Shown here piece by piece: positions 11,965 to 23,320 of a stretch of 64,000 nucleotides of DNA. The stretch is from Anoplopoma fimbria (taxonomy: Eukaryota; Chordata; Actinopteri; Perciformes; Anoplopomatidae). The notes beneath the pieces are model-generated. The model made no database searches, was not told the DNA's origin, and was given only the letters and a program-made list of their open reading frames with translations. Every line of letters begins with the position of its first letter. Position 1 is the stretch's first letter. Location of the stretch: assembly GCF_027596085.1 (NCBI RefSeq), contig NC_072457.1, positions 3,934,294-3,998,293 of the forward strand. Direction: 5' to 3'. A program made the translations under genes and the position numbers.

Positions 11965-13224
11965 TGTCATCAAACGTGATGCGGTCACTGCTGTGTTTAA
12001 AATAACTGATCAAGTGAGGAAGAACACTTCTGATTCCTTAAATGATAAGATGTTATGTTTTATTATTTAATAGAAAATGTGACATCTTTAACATCAAGTT
12101 CAGACTAAACACTCATTAGTTTACTCGATATAAAAAGCAGTTAGTTTAGATTTTAGATGCTTTTGAGAAATCCTTATTTTGCATTATTACTGACATATTT
12201 AATTTTTATCTGTCAAACGTGAAGCAGTGTGTGATTTCTAACTAAATGCACAGAACTTTCAAACCCCTGCACACATACAGTACATATACACACATCTTTG
12301 TACAGACATTAAAACAAGGAATAACCACCATACTAATCAAAAACCTAAATATATAATAATTTGATAAATTAAATTAAGTGGGAAGGGGAGAGTCAAATAA
12401 ATACAAATAAAATAAAAAAAGACAAAAATTAAATAATTGGATCAATAAATATTTGACCCATTGTGGTAATTTTTGAGGGCACAATAAAATTCACATTTAG
12501 GATGTTATTAACCCTCACTTGAGCGTATCAACATACTTAACCATTTTATACTAACAGGAAATGATAATACGTGCAAAAAAAACCATTTGATGACATGCAG
12601 ACTGCAGTTTTGGAACGTCACTAAAAGTTTTGACATATATAACTACAAATAGTTTGTCTTACCACCATACACATGTTATCCATTTGTTTGCAGATTCTAG
12701 GAGTTATAGATTTGTTAGATTAAAACGTAATCTATGAGCTATTATCCTGCAGTCAAAAATGTAATATAATTTGTTTAACCTTTTGAAAAAAGAAAAAAAG
12801 AGATAGATAGATAAATAAATAATATCATGATAACTTAAAGTAAATTAACATGAAAACTTTTCAAATATGCTCTGTGGACAGTTTATTGTCATACAGGCAA
12901 AATGTTGAAACTGTAATAATGTTTGTGTAATATTTATGGCTTTAAGTTATTGATTCAGGGACATGGATAATTGTGTAATTGGACGTCACTTTAGATAAAA
13001 GATTATCAAATGACATATATGACTTCACAGAAATTATTTATATTTTTATGTTAGAAATACTTATTCATTATTTTGTTTTTTGTCATTATAACCTTTGTTT
13101 ATGTCACAATGGACCATCTGCAATAAAGCCACTTATTCAAAAACATCAGTTTTTATTCTGTTTGGATATTTGTTGGACAAGTATTCAGATACTTTATATG
13201 CATATATAAGTGAAAGTACTAAAG

Positions 13225-13660
13225 CCACACTGTGAAATAACCCCACTACAAGTAAAAGAACAATAGTTACCTCTAAGATGTAACAAAAAATAGGAATACT
13301 CAAATACTTTGAATATGTGCTCGAGTACAGTACTTGAGTAAATGTACTTATGTACTTTCCACCACTGAATTGAAGTTATTAATCATTGTTCAGGGCCTGT
13401 GTGTTTTGATATTCATGTTATTATCTAACTGTACAGCAAATCATACCAAGGCCTTACGTTCCCCTGGGTGTTTAAAGAGAAAACAGATAAAAGACATTCA
13501 ATTCAATTCAATTCAGTTTATTTTGTATAGCCCAGAATCACAAATTACAAATTAGCCTCAGAGGGCTTTACAATCTGTGCACATGCGACATCCTCTGTCC
13601 TTCCCTCACATCGGCACAGGAAAATGACCAAAGGACGAAATAAAAATGAACAAAAGTTGC
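13225..13660. repeat. Two adjoining teleost repeats
   Basis: Bases 13225-13375 are a reverse-type copy of the 'aagtacagtacttgagtaaatgta' repeat, which ends in 'tactttccaccactgaatt'. Bases 13497-13660 are another frequent fish repeat: an 'attcaattcaattcagttta' head, then 'ttgtatagcccagaatcaca' and 'ctcagagggctttacaatct'. Part of the second family returns at 58360-58500 ('ggggctttacaatctctgcc'). No coding capacity is seen. Confidence 0.65.
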
Positions 13661-14467
13661 TTCCTGATGTGTGTATTTATTATTTATCTTTTACTTACTG
13701 ATTTAAACATCTCCTATGCTCTTCTTTTAGGAGATGAGAGGTCGTTCTCAAAAAATTCTATTTACTGTTTTTATTTTATTTTTGTAAAAACAGCTACAAT
13801 CAAATAAAGTTAAAATTTTAAAAAAATGATGAATAAACTAGGTGTGTAATATAATCCTCTGATTTCATGTGTTTGTATGTTCCTTCCTCTGCTGCAGGAT
13901 GAGTGGTTTCATCCATGTAAAGTTGAAGCAGCATCAGGATGTAGTTTTTGGTAAAACCACCATTTTACTGCTGTTATGAAACAATAATCAGTTCTCATCC
14001 AAACTTAAAGCATTAACAGTAACGTTCCATTTCACAACAACATGACTGGTGTGAGAGATCAATTATTGTAGACTCTCATTGTCACACATGAACACAGTGA
14101 CATTAAGTGTTTGTTTTATTTGATACAGAACCATAGGTTACCCTCACTGTGTCTGATCCTGTCTGTTCCAGCTGTTATTCACTGTCTTTTATTGATTATC
14201 ATTGTTATTCTGACTCACTGTGTCCAAAACAACAACAAACAAACGACATGCTGATCTTGCATTACTCTCACACAGTCATAATGGGTGGGATTCATGTGGA
14301 TGTGATTGATATAGAGAATCATCTTATTTTCACTTTATTTATTTTTGAACACTCAATGAACAGTACATAGTATATATAAATGGTATAAATATTTCAAAAA
14401 AGCAGCAGGAAGAAATTTCCCTCACAGTATTTGAATAGATACAATGAAATAATGACAGTAAATAAAT

Positions 14468-14700
14468 AGTAAATGGACTGTACTTAACGTAGCGCTTTTC
14501 TAGTCTTCCTGTCACTCAAAGTGCTTTTACATTTCATATCATTCACCCATTCACACACTGATGACACAGCACTGGGATGAACTGTGGGTTAAGTGTCTTG
14601 CCCAAGGACACATGGACATGGACTGCCGGGTATCGAACCGCCGATCCTCTGATTGGAGGACGACCCTGCTCTCCACCGAGTCACAGTCGCTGACCAGACA
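14468..14700. repeat. Teleost repeat ('aaatggactgtacttaacgt')
   Basis: The element runs 'aaatggactgtact...agcgcttttctagtcttcct', 'cattcacccattcacacact', 'gtatcgaaccgccgatcctc' and 'ccgagtcacagtcgc'. I recognise it as a very common short interspersed repeat in percomorph fish. The 'tcgaacc' phrase is part of the repeat and is not evidence for a tRNA gene. Confidence 0.65.
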
Positions 14701-15370
14701 GCAGCAAATTCAAATATAAAAGGCTAGAATTTACAAGAGATTCATCATTTTTCAGCAGCATAATAAGAGGTAGGCTACTGAATTGACGAGGCATCCTATC
14801 AAAGTAATGAAAAAGCCAACTACCTATGAGACACTAGTTGTAGTGGCCAATTGTCCGAAAAGAAACATAGGCCCACCCCGGTGCATGCTGGTCCTATACC
14901 TGCCTACTCCTATATGTAACCGCAGGTGCCCACAGTGTTACCCAAAACAAAGTATACTAAACAACAACAAAACTATTATCAAACTAAACAAATATCTTAA
15001 GATATAAGATATTAATATATTAAGATATTAATATATCAAACCATCTTGCTTATGCATAAAATAACTATAACTCTGCGGCTGTTGCTGATCCACTTTGAAA
15101 GATTGAATCCTCCTTTAGGACGGAGAGCATTCAAGTCCTTTATATCCTAATTCCGTGTTGCTGATGATTTATTTGGTCAAAACAAATAAGGCAAACAAAC
15201 AAAAGGACAAAGGTAATCCTGTCACTGACTCTGGCTCTATTAAAAAACAGAAACAGAATTCTATTCTGTAGGAGTCAGAGTGTCCCGTTTAAACTTGTTC
15301 TTACGGCGGAAAACGATCTATTTCTATCTCTAAGCCTCCGATAGAAACACCAACAAACTCCCATTAGAGC

Positions 15371-16224
15371 TCATGTGAATAACACTCCCAGTACACAGTA
15401 GAGGACGATCCATCCCGGACTCACTGGTTTTGATGGACTTCCGTTCTTGGAAACATCTCTTCCTCCCCTTGTTGTGTTTGATGTCTCGGGTTTGGGCCGA
15501 TCCCTCGCTGCTGTAAAGAGACCAAACAAGCAAAACAAGAAAACTAAATGTCTACAACAGATTAAGCTGAAATATTGAAGTTTAAAGACTGAAGAAGTCC
15601 ACAATAATCAGGTTATTTTATCCAGGAAATCTCCTAAATTGAGCCTGATGACAAACTTCTGCTGAGTCAACTCACCTGTGACATTGAGGTGACATTCCTT
15701 AGAACCAACACCATTACCTGTGCTCACTTCACACAGGTACCGACCCGAGTCATTAGTCCTGAGTCTGGACATGTGGAGTCTGAGTCGTCCTTCTCTGAGG
15801 AGGTCTCTGTCACACTGGACTCGTCCTGCAAACCGTTCATCCTGAGACCCTGAGACCTCGACACCTTCATATACACGAAACAGGGCGAAGGGTCTGAGAA
15901 TCGTTAACATGTCACAGAAGATAAAAAGAGAGTTGGGGGAACCGTCTGTTCTGGGTGAGAACGTCCATTCCAGTGTGATGTTGTGGTTCTCCTCTGCCTG
16001 ATAGGAGCTCTGTGTCACATCCAATACAAATGATGCTGTTGAGGAGACAGAGAGGGAGAGGGAGGAGCAGACAAACTGACTTTAAACTCCACCTGTAGAT
16101 GTTTACTGATCCTACTTACTGACACAAAAGCTATGAAAGAGGAGCATGATGGTAACAATAACTCTGTGAACTAACCAGAGACACAGGAGGTCAGTGTGAT
16201 GAGCAGCAGGACGCTGCAGGTCAT
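15371..16224 (-). CDS. Small Ig V-set membrane or GPI-anchored protein, unnamed
   Basis: Three exons on the minus strand join in frame: 16224-16176 (signal peptide MTCSVLLLITLTSCVS), 16035-15676 (one V-type Ig domain) and 15510-15371 (stalk plus a hydrophobic tail ending WIVLYCVLGVLFT, stop TGA). The total is about 182 residues. The Ig domain is shown by ITLEWTFSP, FAGRVQCDRD, REGRLRLHMSRLRTNDSG and the F-strand YLCEVS. The usual strand-B cysteine is Trp (ITLEW); the cysteines present are in FIFC, VQCD, YLC and KEC, so its disulfides are probably unusual. N-glycosylation sites include NIT, NDS, NVT and NTT. The tail is only about 13 hydrophobic residues with no cytoplasmic part, so it may be a GPI signal. 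It resembles a large teleost family of single-V-domain immune-type proteins, but I cannot name it. Ligand and function are unknown. Human has no gene at this position. Confidence 0.82.
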
Positions 16225-16400
16225 CTTCTCCCTGTGAGAGGAGACAGAGGAGAAGAGTCATCAACGCATCACATCACAGTTCAAGAGACGCCAACTACAG
16301 TCTGTCTTTAGTCACTACACCACTTCTTCTTCTGTGGTTCTGGTGACATCACGACACCAAGCCAGGAACCAGTGCTGGACTGGTTTAAGAGGAAGTAAAT

Positions 16401-16500
16401 NNNNNNNNNNNNNNNNNNNNNNNNNNNNNNNNNNNNNNNNNNNNNNNNNNNNNNNNNNNNNNNNNNNNNNNNNNNNNNNNNNNNNNNNNNNNNNNNNNNN
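16401..16500. other. Assembly gap (100 N)
   Basis: Exactly 100 N. The round number suggests a gap of unknown length. It lies about 180 bp upstream of the Ig gene start, so promoter sequence or a further paralogue may be missing. Confidence 0.99.
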
Positions 16501-16590
16501 CAGGTCTCCTCAACAGAGACTCAATGGAACTAAATGTTACCGGACCAATCAATGTTTATTTCATGTATGTTCTTCTGAGACAGTAGACTA

Positions 16591-16830
16591 TTTAACCCTC
16601 CTGTCGTGTTCGGGTCAAATCTGACCGATTTAAACTTTAATCAATCATAAGTATTGTGTTTTACATCTGATTGCCTCAAGGCCTTATGATATCCTCCACA
16701 CTAGGCATTTGAACATATAAAATTGCTGATCACCACTTTCATTGAATTTTGAGTGGTTTAGTCAACTTTGTTACACCCCGGTCAAAAGTGACCGCCATAG
16801 GAAATGAATGGGAAACACTAAATCATGTCC
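16591..16830. mobile_element. piggyBac-like MITE remnant
   Basis: The left end reads TTAA followed by 'ccctcctgtcgtgttcgggt' and 'caaatctgacc', like the TTAA target and CCCT start of piggyBac-type elements in fish. Near 16770 'ccccggtcaaaagtgaccgc' is a partial inverse of the left end. No transposase frame is visible. The right boundary is uncertain because the CA tract follows. Confidence 0.5.
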
Positions 16831-16850
16831 ATTCATCAGATGGAAAACAG

Positions 16851-17200
<350 letters not shown>

Positions 17201-17548
17201 CACAAGAACCCTCAAAAAAATCCCACAGTCCCCAAAACCCACACACAAAAAAACAATCAAACACAAAAACAAATGCACTCACGAAGTCAGTCAGTCAGTC
17301 AGTCAGGCTAATCCAGTCCGGGTTTTCGCGGTGGTGCTCGAGGTGACGGCCGGTCTCCAGCTGATCAGTGGATAGTGGGAAACAGGCAGGGGATCAGGCA
17401 GAAACCAGAGGAAGCGGAGGCTAAACTGGTGGTCGGGGACAGAAGGCTGAGTCGTTGACCTTTGTGATGGTTGTTGGGTATATAAAAAGAGAAAAGGATA
17501 AAATTATTTAACATAAAAAGCAACTGTGACTGACAAAACCACTGTGAT
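17201..17548. other. Spacer between short repeat and minisatellite
   Basis: A-rich sequence, then a (CAGT)n-like stretch (agtcagtcagtcagtcag near 17287) and a short GC-richer part. No gene is seen. Confidence 0.6.
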
Positions 17549-19647
17549 CTGTCCTCTCTCTCCTGTCCTCTCTCTCTCCTGTCCTCTGTCCTGTCCTCTG
17601 TCCTGTCCTCTGTCCTGTCCTCTCTGTCCTCTCTCCTGTCCTCTCTCCTGTCCTCTCCTGTCCTCTCTCCCTGTCCTCTCTCCTGTCCTGTCCTCTCTCT
17701 CCTGTCCTCTCTCCTGTCTCCTCTCTCCTGTCCTCTCTCTCCTGTCCTCTCTCCTGTCTTCTCTCCTGTCCTCTCTCCCCTGTCCTCTCTCCTGTCCTCT
17801 CTCCTCCCTCCTCTCTCCTGTCCCTGTCCTCTCTCCTGTCCTCCTCTCTCTCCTGTCCTCCCGTCTCTCCCTGTCTTCTCTCCTGTCCTCTCTCCTGTCC
17901 TCTCTCTCTCCTGTCTTCTCTCCTGTCCTCTCTCTCCTGTCTTCTCTCCTGTCTTCTCTCCTGTCCTCTCTCCTGTCCTCTCTCTCTCCTGTCTTCTCTC
18001 CTGTCCTCTCTCCCCTGTCTTCTCTCCTGTCCTCTCTCCTGTCCTCTCTCTCCTGTCCTCTCTCCTGTCTTCCTCTCCTGTCCCTCTGTCCTTCTCTCCC
18101 TGTCCTCTCTCTGTCTTCTCTCTCCTGTCCTCTCTCCCTGTCCTCTCTCTCCTGTCCTCTCTCCCTGTCCTTCTCTCCTCTGTCCTCCTCTCTCTCCTGT
18201 CCTCTCTCCTCCCTCTCTCCTGTCCTCTCTCCTGTCTCTCCTTCTCCTCTCTCTCCTGTCCTCTCTCTCTGTCCCTTCTCTCTCCTGTCCTCTCTCCTGT
18301 CCTTCTCTCCTGTCCCCTCTCCCTGTCCTGTCCTCTCTCTCTCCCCTGTCCTCTCTCCCGTCTCTCTCCTGTCCTCTCTCTCCCCTCTCCTCTCTCTCCT
18401 GTCTTCTCTCTCCTGTCCTCTCTCCTCCCTCTCTCTCCTGTCTCTCTCCTGTCCTCTGTCCTGTCCTCTCTCTCCTGTCCTCTCTCTCTCCTGTCCTCTG
18501 TCCTGTCCTCTCTCCTGTCCTCTCTCTCCTGTCCTCTCTCCTGTCCTCTCTCCTGTCCTCTCTCTCCTGTCCTCTCTCCTGTCCTCTCTCCTCCTGTCCC
18601 TGTCCTCTCTCTCTCTCTCCTCTCCCTGTCCTCCTCTCCTGTCCTCTCTCCTGTCCTCTCTCCTGTCCTTCTCTCCTGTCCTCTCCTCTCCTGTCCTCTC
18701 TCTCCTGTCCTCTCTCCTGTCCTCTCCTGTCTTCTCTCCTGTCCTCTCTCCTGTCCTCTCCTGTCCTCTCTCCTGTCCCCTCCTCTCTCCTGTCCTCTCT
18801 CTCCTGTCTTCTCTCCTGTCCTCTCCTGTCCTCTCTCCTGTCTTCTCTCCTGTCCTCTCTCCTGTCCTCTCTCCTGTCTTCTCTCCTGTCCTCTCTCCCT
18901 CTGTCCTCTCTCCTCACACAGCCGGTGTCCTCTCTCCTGTCCTCTCTCCTGTCCTCTCTCCTGTCCTCTCCCTCCTGTCCTGTCTCTCTCTCCTGTCCTC
19001 TCTCCTGTCCTCTCTCTCCTGTCCTCTCTCTCCTGTCCTCTCTCCCTGTCCTCTCTCCTGTCCTCTCTCCTGTCTCTCTCCCTGTCCTCTCTCTCCTGTC
19101 TTCCTCCTCTCCTGTCCTCTCTCTCCCTCCTCTCCTGTCCTCTCCTGTCTCTCTCCTGTCCTCTCTCCTCCTCTCTCTCCCTGTCCTCTCTCCCTGTCCT
19201 CTCTCTCCTGTCCTCTCTCTCCTGTCCTCTCTCCTGTCCTCTCTCCTGTCTTCTCTCCTGTCCTCTCTCCTGTCCTCTCTCTCCTCTCCTGTCCTCTCTC
19301 TCCTCTCCTGTCCTCTCTCTCCTGTCCTCTCTCCTCCTCTCTCCAAATATTATGTCCTCTCTCCTGTCTTCTCTCCTGTCCTCTCTCCTGTCCTCTCTCT
19401 CCTGTCCTCTCTCTCCTGTCTTCTCTCCTGTCCTCTCTCCTTTGTCCTCTCCCTGTCCTCTCTCCTGTCCTCTCTCTCCTGTCCTCTCTCTCCTGTCTTC
19501 TCTCCTGTCTCTCTCCTGTCCTTCTCTCTGTCCACTCTCTCCTGTCCTCTCTCCCTGTCCTCTCTCTTGTCCTCTCTCCTCTCCTGTCCTCTCTCTCCTG
19601 TCCTCTCTCTCCTGTCCTCCTCTCTTCTGTCCTCTCTCTCCTGTCCT
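17549..19647. repeat. 2.1-kb CTCTCCTGTC minisatellite
   Basis: About 2.1 kb of irregular repeats of a 10-14 bp unit such as CTCTCTCCTGTC, almost pure pyrimidine on the plus strand apart from the G of each unit. The only breaks are near 18911-18925 ('tcacacagccggtg') and 19341-19355 ('caaatattatg'). Because the unit contains no stop codon, long open frames appear on both strands (about 718 codons on plus, about 797 on minus). They are Ser/Leu/Pro/Cys or Arg/Glu/Gly/Gln/Thr strings with no domain, so I do not call a gene. Confidence 0.97.
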
Positions 19648-19801
19648 GCTACCTGAATGACAGCTATACCTTTGCCGCGTAAAACTCTCAGCGAATCGGT
19701 GCGTAGAGTCCACAAAAGTGGGTGTTTCCTGGTGTAACAGGTGGTGAGATCTGGTCATCAGATCCAGGCTTTACACCTTGTTTTTAGTTTAACACTTGTA
19801 T

Positions 19802-20325
19802 CTGTAGAGCACATGTGTCAAACTCAAGGCCCGCGGGCCAATACTACAAATCCCACAATGCACTGTCCGCGTCCTCAATGTGTCTGCACGATGTGGTAAC
19901 GGTTTATGTTGTATTCTTTCATTACAGCCACACTGTCTCCGCACAGATATATGTGTATATTTCTCTTGCTATTACAGGACATTTGATTTTTCTTTGAAGT
20001 AAATTATTTTTGGCTGTTGTTTGCCTGTAGAAAATGTTTTCACTTGAAATTACTCTGGAAAAACTGCAGATAGAGCCATAAGCAATTAATGAAACTGATT
20101 TTATTACTTTTATTTTTATTTATTTATGTATTATTTATCATTTTTATTTCATTTATTTCATAAATAATGTTGTTTTATAGGCCTTGTTAGTTCCAGGTTC
20201 AATATGTGCACTAAGGTTCTTTCAATAAGTTTTCAATAAACGTTGAACCCATCTGGCCCTTGACTTGTATCAATTTCTTTATTTCGGCCCACTGTGTATT
20301 TGAGTTTGACACCCCTGCTGTAGAT
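19802..20325. mobile_element. hAT-like MITE with 8-bp target duplication
   Basis: The left end at 19810 (cacatgtgtcaaactcaagg) and the right end at 20317, read in reverse (caggggtgtcaaactcaa), are inverted copies with hAT-type 'gtgtcaaactca' termini. They are flanked by ctgtagag (19802-19809) and ctgtagat (20318-20325), a 7/8-matching 8-bp duplication typical of hAT elements. The 508-bp interior is AT-rich and codes for nothing recognisable. Confidence 0.8.
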
Positions 20326-20649
20326 ATTCAAGCGAGTTAAAAACCCAATAGTACTTACATTTAAATGTGGATTATTCGGCTGCTCCTCATGTCGCTTGTC
20401 AGGTGGCTCAATGTCACACTGCAAACTAATATCATGTGATTATTCATGTACACTGGGCATGCGTGTTGTGTAAACTACTCTTGACACTCCAGACTTTTGA
20501 TACTTAACAATTTCCTCTAAAATCTTCCTCCATAAACTCAAACAGACACATTTCGTTGAAGTTTTTAGAAATTTTATTTTTTAGTTACAACACTGCAGGT
20601 CTAACTCTATCTCTCCCACACAGCACATTTACTTTAAATGAACAGTTTT

Positions 20650-21090
20650 TTCAAATTAAGACAAAAAAAGCATATTCTTGTTCTCTGGGGGGGATTTCAG
20701 ATATTTCAAAAAGTACACAGTAAAGGTGCTTCATAATATTTGTGCATAAAGCAGTAAAGGTGCTTCATATTATTTGTCATATAGGCAAATTCTTGTTCTC
20801 CGGGGGAGACAGATTACTTAATCATAATTTGTATAGGACTCTCATAAACTACTTATGGAAGAAAGTGTTTTATTCACCACATCAAAGTTAAGAGACTTTG
20901 ACAGAAAAGCATAAATTCTTGTTCTCTGAAAACTTTGACCATGGATTACTCAAAAAGTACACAGTAAAAATACTTCATATTATTTGTGCAATCAGTCCAA
21001 GAAGTACTCTGTCCAAAAATATTAGACTCATAAACTACTTATGGAATAAATAGTTTTATCCCACATCAAAGTTTGAGGAAAATGCTGAAT
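20650..21090. repeat. Diverged local duplications
   Basis: The phrases 'attcttgttctc', 'caaaaagtacacagtaaa', 'cttcatattatttgt', 'cataaactacttatggaa' and 'cacatcaaagtt' each occur two or three times over about 440 bp, with unequal spacing. This looks like two degenerate copies of a unit of roughly 200-250 bp with internal losses. Confidence 0.7.
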
Positions 21091-21119
21091 CTTGGTCCCC
21101 TGAAGAGACTTTGTTGGCC

Positions 21120-22447
21120 TGTTATTGGATCCTTTGATCCATCTGTATAAACCTGCACACAGTCTTTATATTTACATTCCACATACCCATAAAACTCACT
21201 CACCAGATCTGCACTTTTATTGTTTTTCACCAGATCTGCACTTTTATTGTTTTTCAAATCTACCACCAGAGTTCCTAGCGTCCACACAGGAGTTAAAGGC
21301 CATAATACCGTTGAGCAAAACTCCTTTTCATACACTCCCAGGTCTCTTGCTGCTGCATCTCCTGTCCATCCAAAGCTCATTTTTTGTGCTCTCTCCCTTT
21401 CCCAGCTGGCCTGTAGAACTCTTTTGGTCAGATGACTATCTCCATGTCCCCTCAGACTTATCCAGTAGTTTACCAACAACTGTTTCCAACGCAGACACAG
21501 TGGCATTTCTCCTTCCTCAACTTCAGTGTACACACTGTTGATGTTTTTACTGCTCCTAAACACACTCTCAAAGCCCCAGCCTGAATTGCATCCAGTCCTG
21601 CGAGCACAGATTTAGCTGCTGATCCATACGCCACACTCCCATAATCTAGCCTTGATCTAATTAGAGCTACATATATGTATTTCAGCGATGCAGCATCAGA
21701 TCCCCATCCCACTGCTGCAAGACATCTCGTAACATTTATCACTTTTTTACATTTATCTTCCACATTTCTAATATGCTCTCTCCAAGTTAATGACTGGTCC
21801 AAATACACTCCCAAAAAACGAAAAGTTTCAACTCTCTCTAGGTTATTACCGTATCATTTCAGATGATTGCCTTCCCTGAGCCTCCTCCTCGTGAAGAGCA
21901 TAACTTTTGTCTTCTCCACTGAGAATTTAGATCCCCATTTCAACTTGACGAATCCCATCTTGCATTTTCTTGACTACATGTTCTACATTTCTCTCTCTTT
22001 TCCACAGAGCCCCGTCATCCGCAAACAGTGATCTACCCATATCCATTGGCATATTTTTCATATATATCATTTATCATGACAGAGAATAAAGTGGGACTTA
22101 AAACACTCCCCTGAGGTGTTCCATACTCTATGACGTGTTTGTTTGACAGTTCTGAGCCTATTATCACCTGGATGGATCTTCCGCTTCCATAATCCAGTTA
22201 GAAATGTTCCCTTTGACTCCCATTATGTGCAATTTGATCATAAGTCCCTCTCTCCATAACATGTCATACGCTTTTTCGACATCAAAAACACTGCCGCCAC
22301 TATGTCTTTATTTACTTGAGCTTTTCTAATGTCATCCTCCAGACACAACACTGGGTCCATAGTGCCCCTTCCTCTCCTAAATCCACTTTGGTATGTAGTC
22401 ACCAAACCTCTGCTCTCCAAGAATGACTTTAGCCATGTCCAATCCAA
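21120..22447 (-). pseudogene. Decayed LINE with reverse transcriptase and RNase H remnants
   Basis: Read on the minus strand from 22447, frames show a finger/palm part (TTYQSGFRRGRGTMDPVL), then a FADD catalytic motif (22025-22014, in SLFADDGALWK). Next comes the thumb-side motif LDQSLTWREHIRNVEDKC with YVALIRSRLDYGS (within 21814-21470), and finally VQVYTDGSKDP, the start of an RNase H domain, at about 21160-21125. The order RT then RNase H suggests an I-superfamily LINE. At least three frames are needed to read it, the 5' part is missing and RNase H is cut short, so it is dead. A 27-bp tandem duplication (21201-21254) also lies inside. Confidence 0.8.
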
Positions 22448-22505
22448 AGTCAGTGTCGTTTAGTCAGTCAGATAAGTCAAAAACCGGCCAGATACAGTTG
22501 TGTGG

Positions 22506-22537
<32 letters not shown>

Positions 22538-22971
22538 CCACAAGATCACTAAAAACCTGTGCAATACAATACACTGTGCAATTATAGTTATAATAGTTTT
22601 TCTGTCTGTACATATAATATTTCAGTTATTGTGGATTCTTTACTGTTTTTATTGCTGATGTGGGCGGGTACATAGTGTTTTACTATTATATATGATGTAC
22701 TTGGATTAAGATCTTTGTGATGATGCATTTACCAGCTGAGAGGGTTTTTTTTATTATTTATTTAGCTTTAAAAAGTGGGAGAATTTTCTTAACCCATAAA
22801 TAAACATTCATCCTTCAGTTTCTCACAAACATTCAAAGTAATCTGTAAAGTAACTAAAGCCGTCAGATAAATGTTGTAAAAAGTACAATAGTTACCTCTA
22901 AGATGTAACAAAAAATAGGAATACTCAAATACTTTGAATATGTGCTTAAGTGCAGTACTTGAGTAAATATA

Positions 22972-23140
22972 CTTACAGTACCAGTCAAAAGTTTGGACAC
23001 ACCTTCTCATTCAATGGTTTTTCTTTATTTTTTTTATACATTGTAGATTAATATTGAAGACATTCAAACTATGAAGGAACACATATGGAATTATGTGGTA
23101 AACAAACAAATGCTCAACAAACCAGAATATGTTTTATATT
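22972..23140. mobile_element. Tc1/mariner-like terminal fragment
   Basis: 'cagtaccagtcaaaagtttg' followed by 'gacacaccttctcattcaat' and 'aggaacacatatggaattat' matches the terminal region of a widespread fish and frog Tc1-like transposon as I remember it. No transposase frame is present. Similar fragments are at 23907-23980, 24057-24172 and 24322-24472. Confidence 0.65.
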
Positions 23141-23159
23141 TGTAAAAAGTACAATATTT

Positions 23160-23320
23160 AAGATAAGATAAGATAATCCTTTATTAGTCCCGCAGCAGGG
23201 AAATTTGCAGGATTACAGCAGCATAGGGTAAAGTGCACACAAGAGACATAGTAAAAGAAAGACGAGATTAAAATAAAATGAAATAAAAAAACAAGTATTA
23301 TAAATAAGCAATAAAAAAAC
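23160..23320. repeat. Teleost repeat ('tcctttattagtcccgcagc')
   Basis: 'agataagataagataatcct' 'ttattagtcccgcagcaggg' 'aaatttgcaggattacagca'. Another full-looking copy starts at 63892 and continues past the window, and short inverted pieces are at 26406-26449 and 58690-58733. Class unknown. Confidence 0.7.

Larger units (their letters stand above)
11965..15300. other. fam161a 3' UTR and intergenic spacer
   Basis: This is AT-rich sequence without a convincing gene. A possible fam161a polyadenylation signal AATAAA is at 13122-13127; earlier AATAAA-like strings are common because of base composition. Two teleost repeats (13225-13660 and 14468-14700) lie here. The short open frames have no recognisable similarity. 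Confidence 0.6.

Noticed and set aside
13890..13975. A possible exon after 'ctctgctgcag' (DEWFHPCKVEA...)
   Set aside because: The short frame follows an acceptor-like string, but no partner exons or recognisable domain were found nearby.
14620..14650. tRNA-like 'tcgaaccgcc'
   Set aside because: Part of a longer teleost repeat; no cloverleaf can be drawn.
17365..19758. A 797-codon minus-strand open frame (and a 718-codon plus-strand frame) as a protein gene
   Set aside because: Both frames exist only because the minisatellite unit lacks stop codons. The composition is a short-period string, no domain or splice signals fit, and both strands are equally open.
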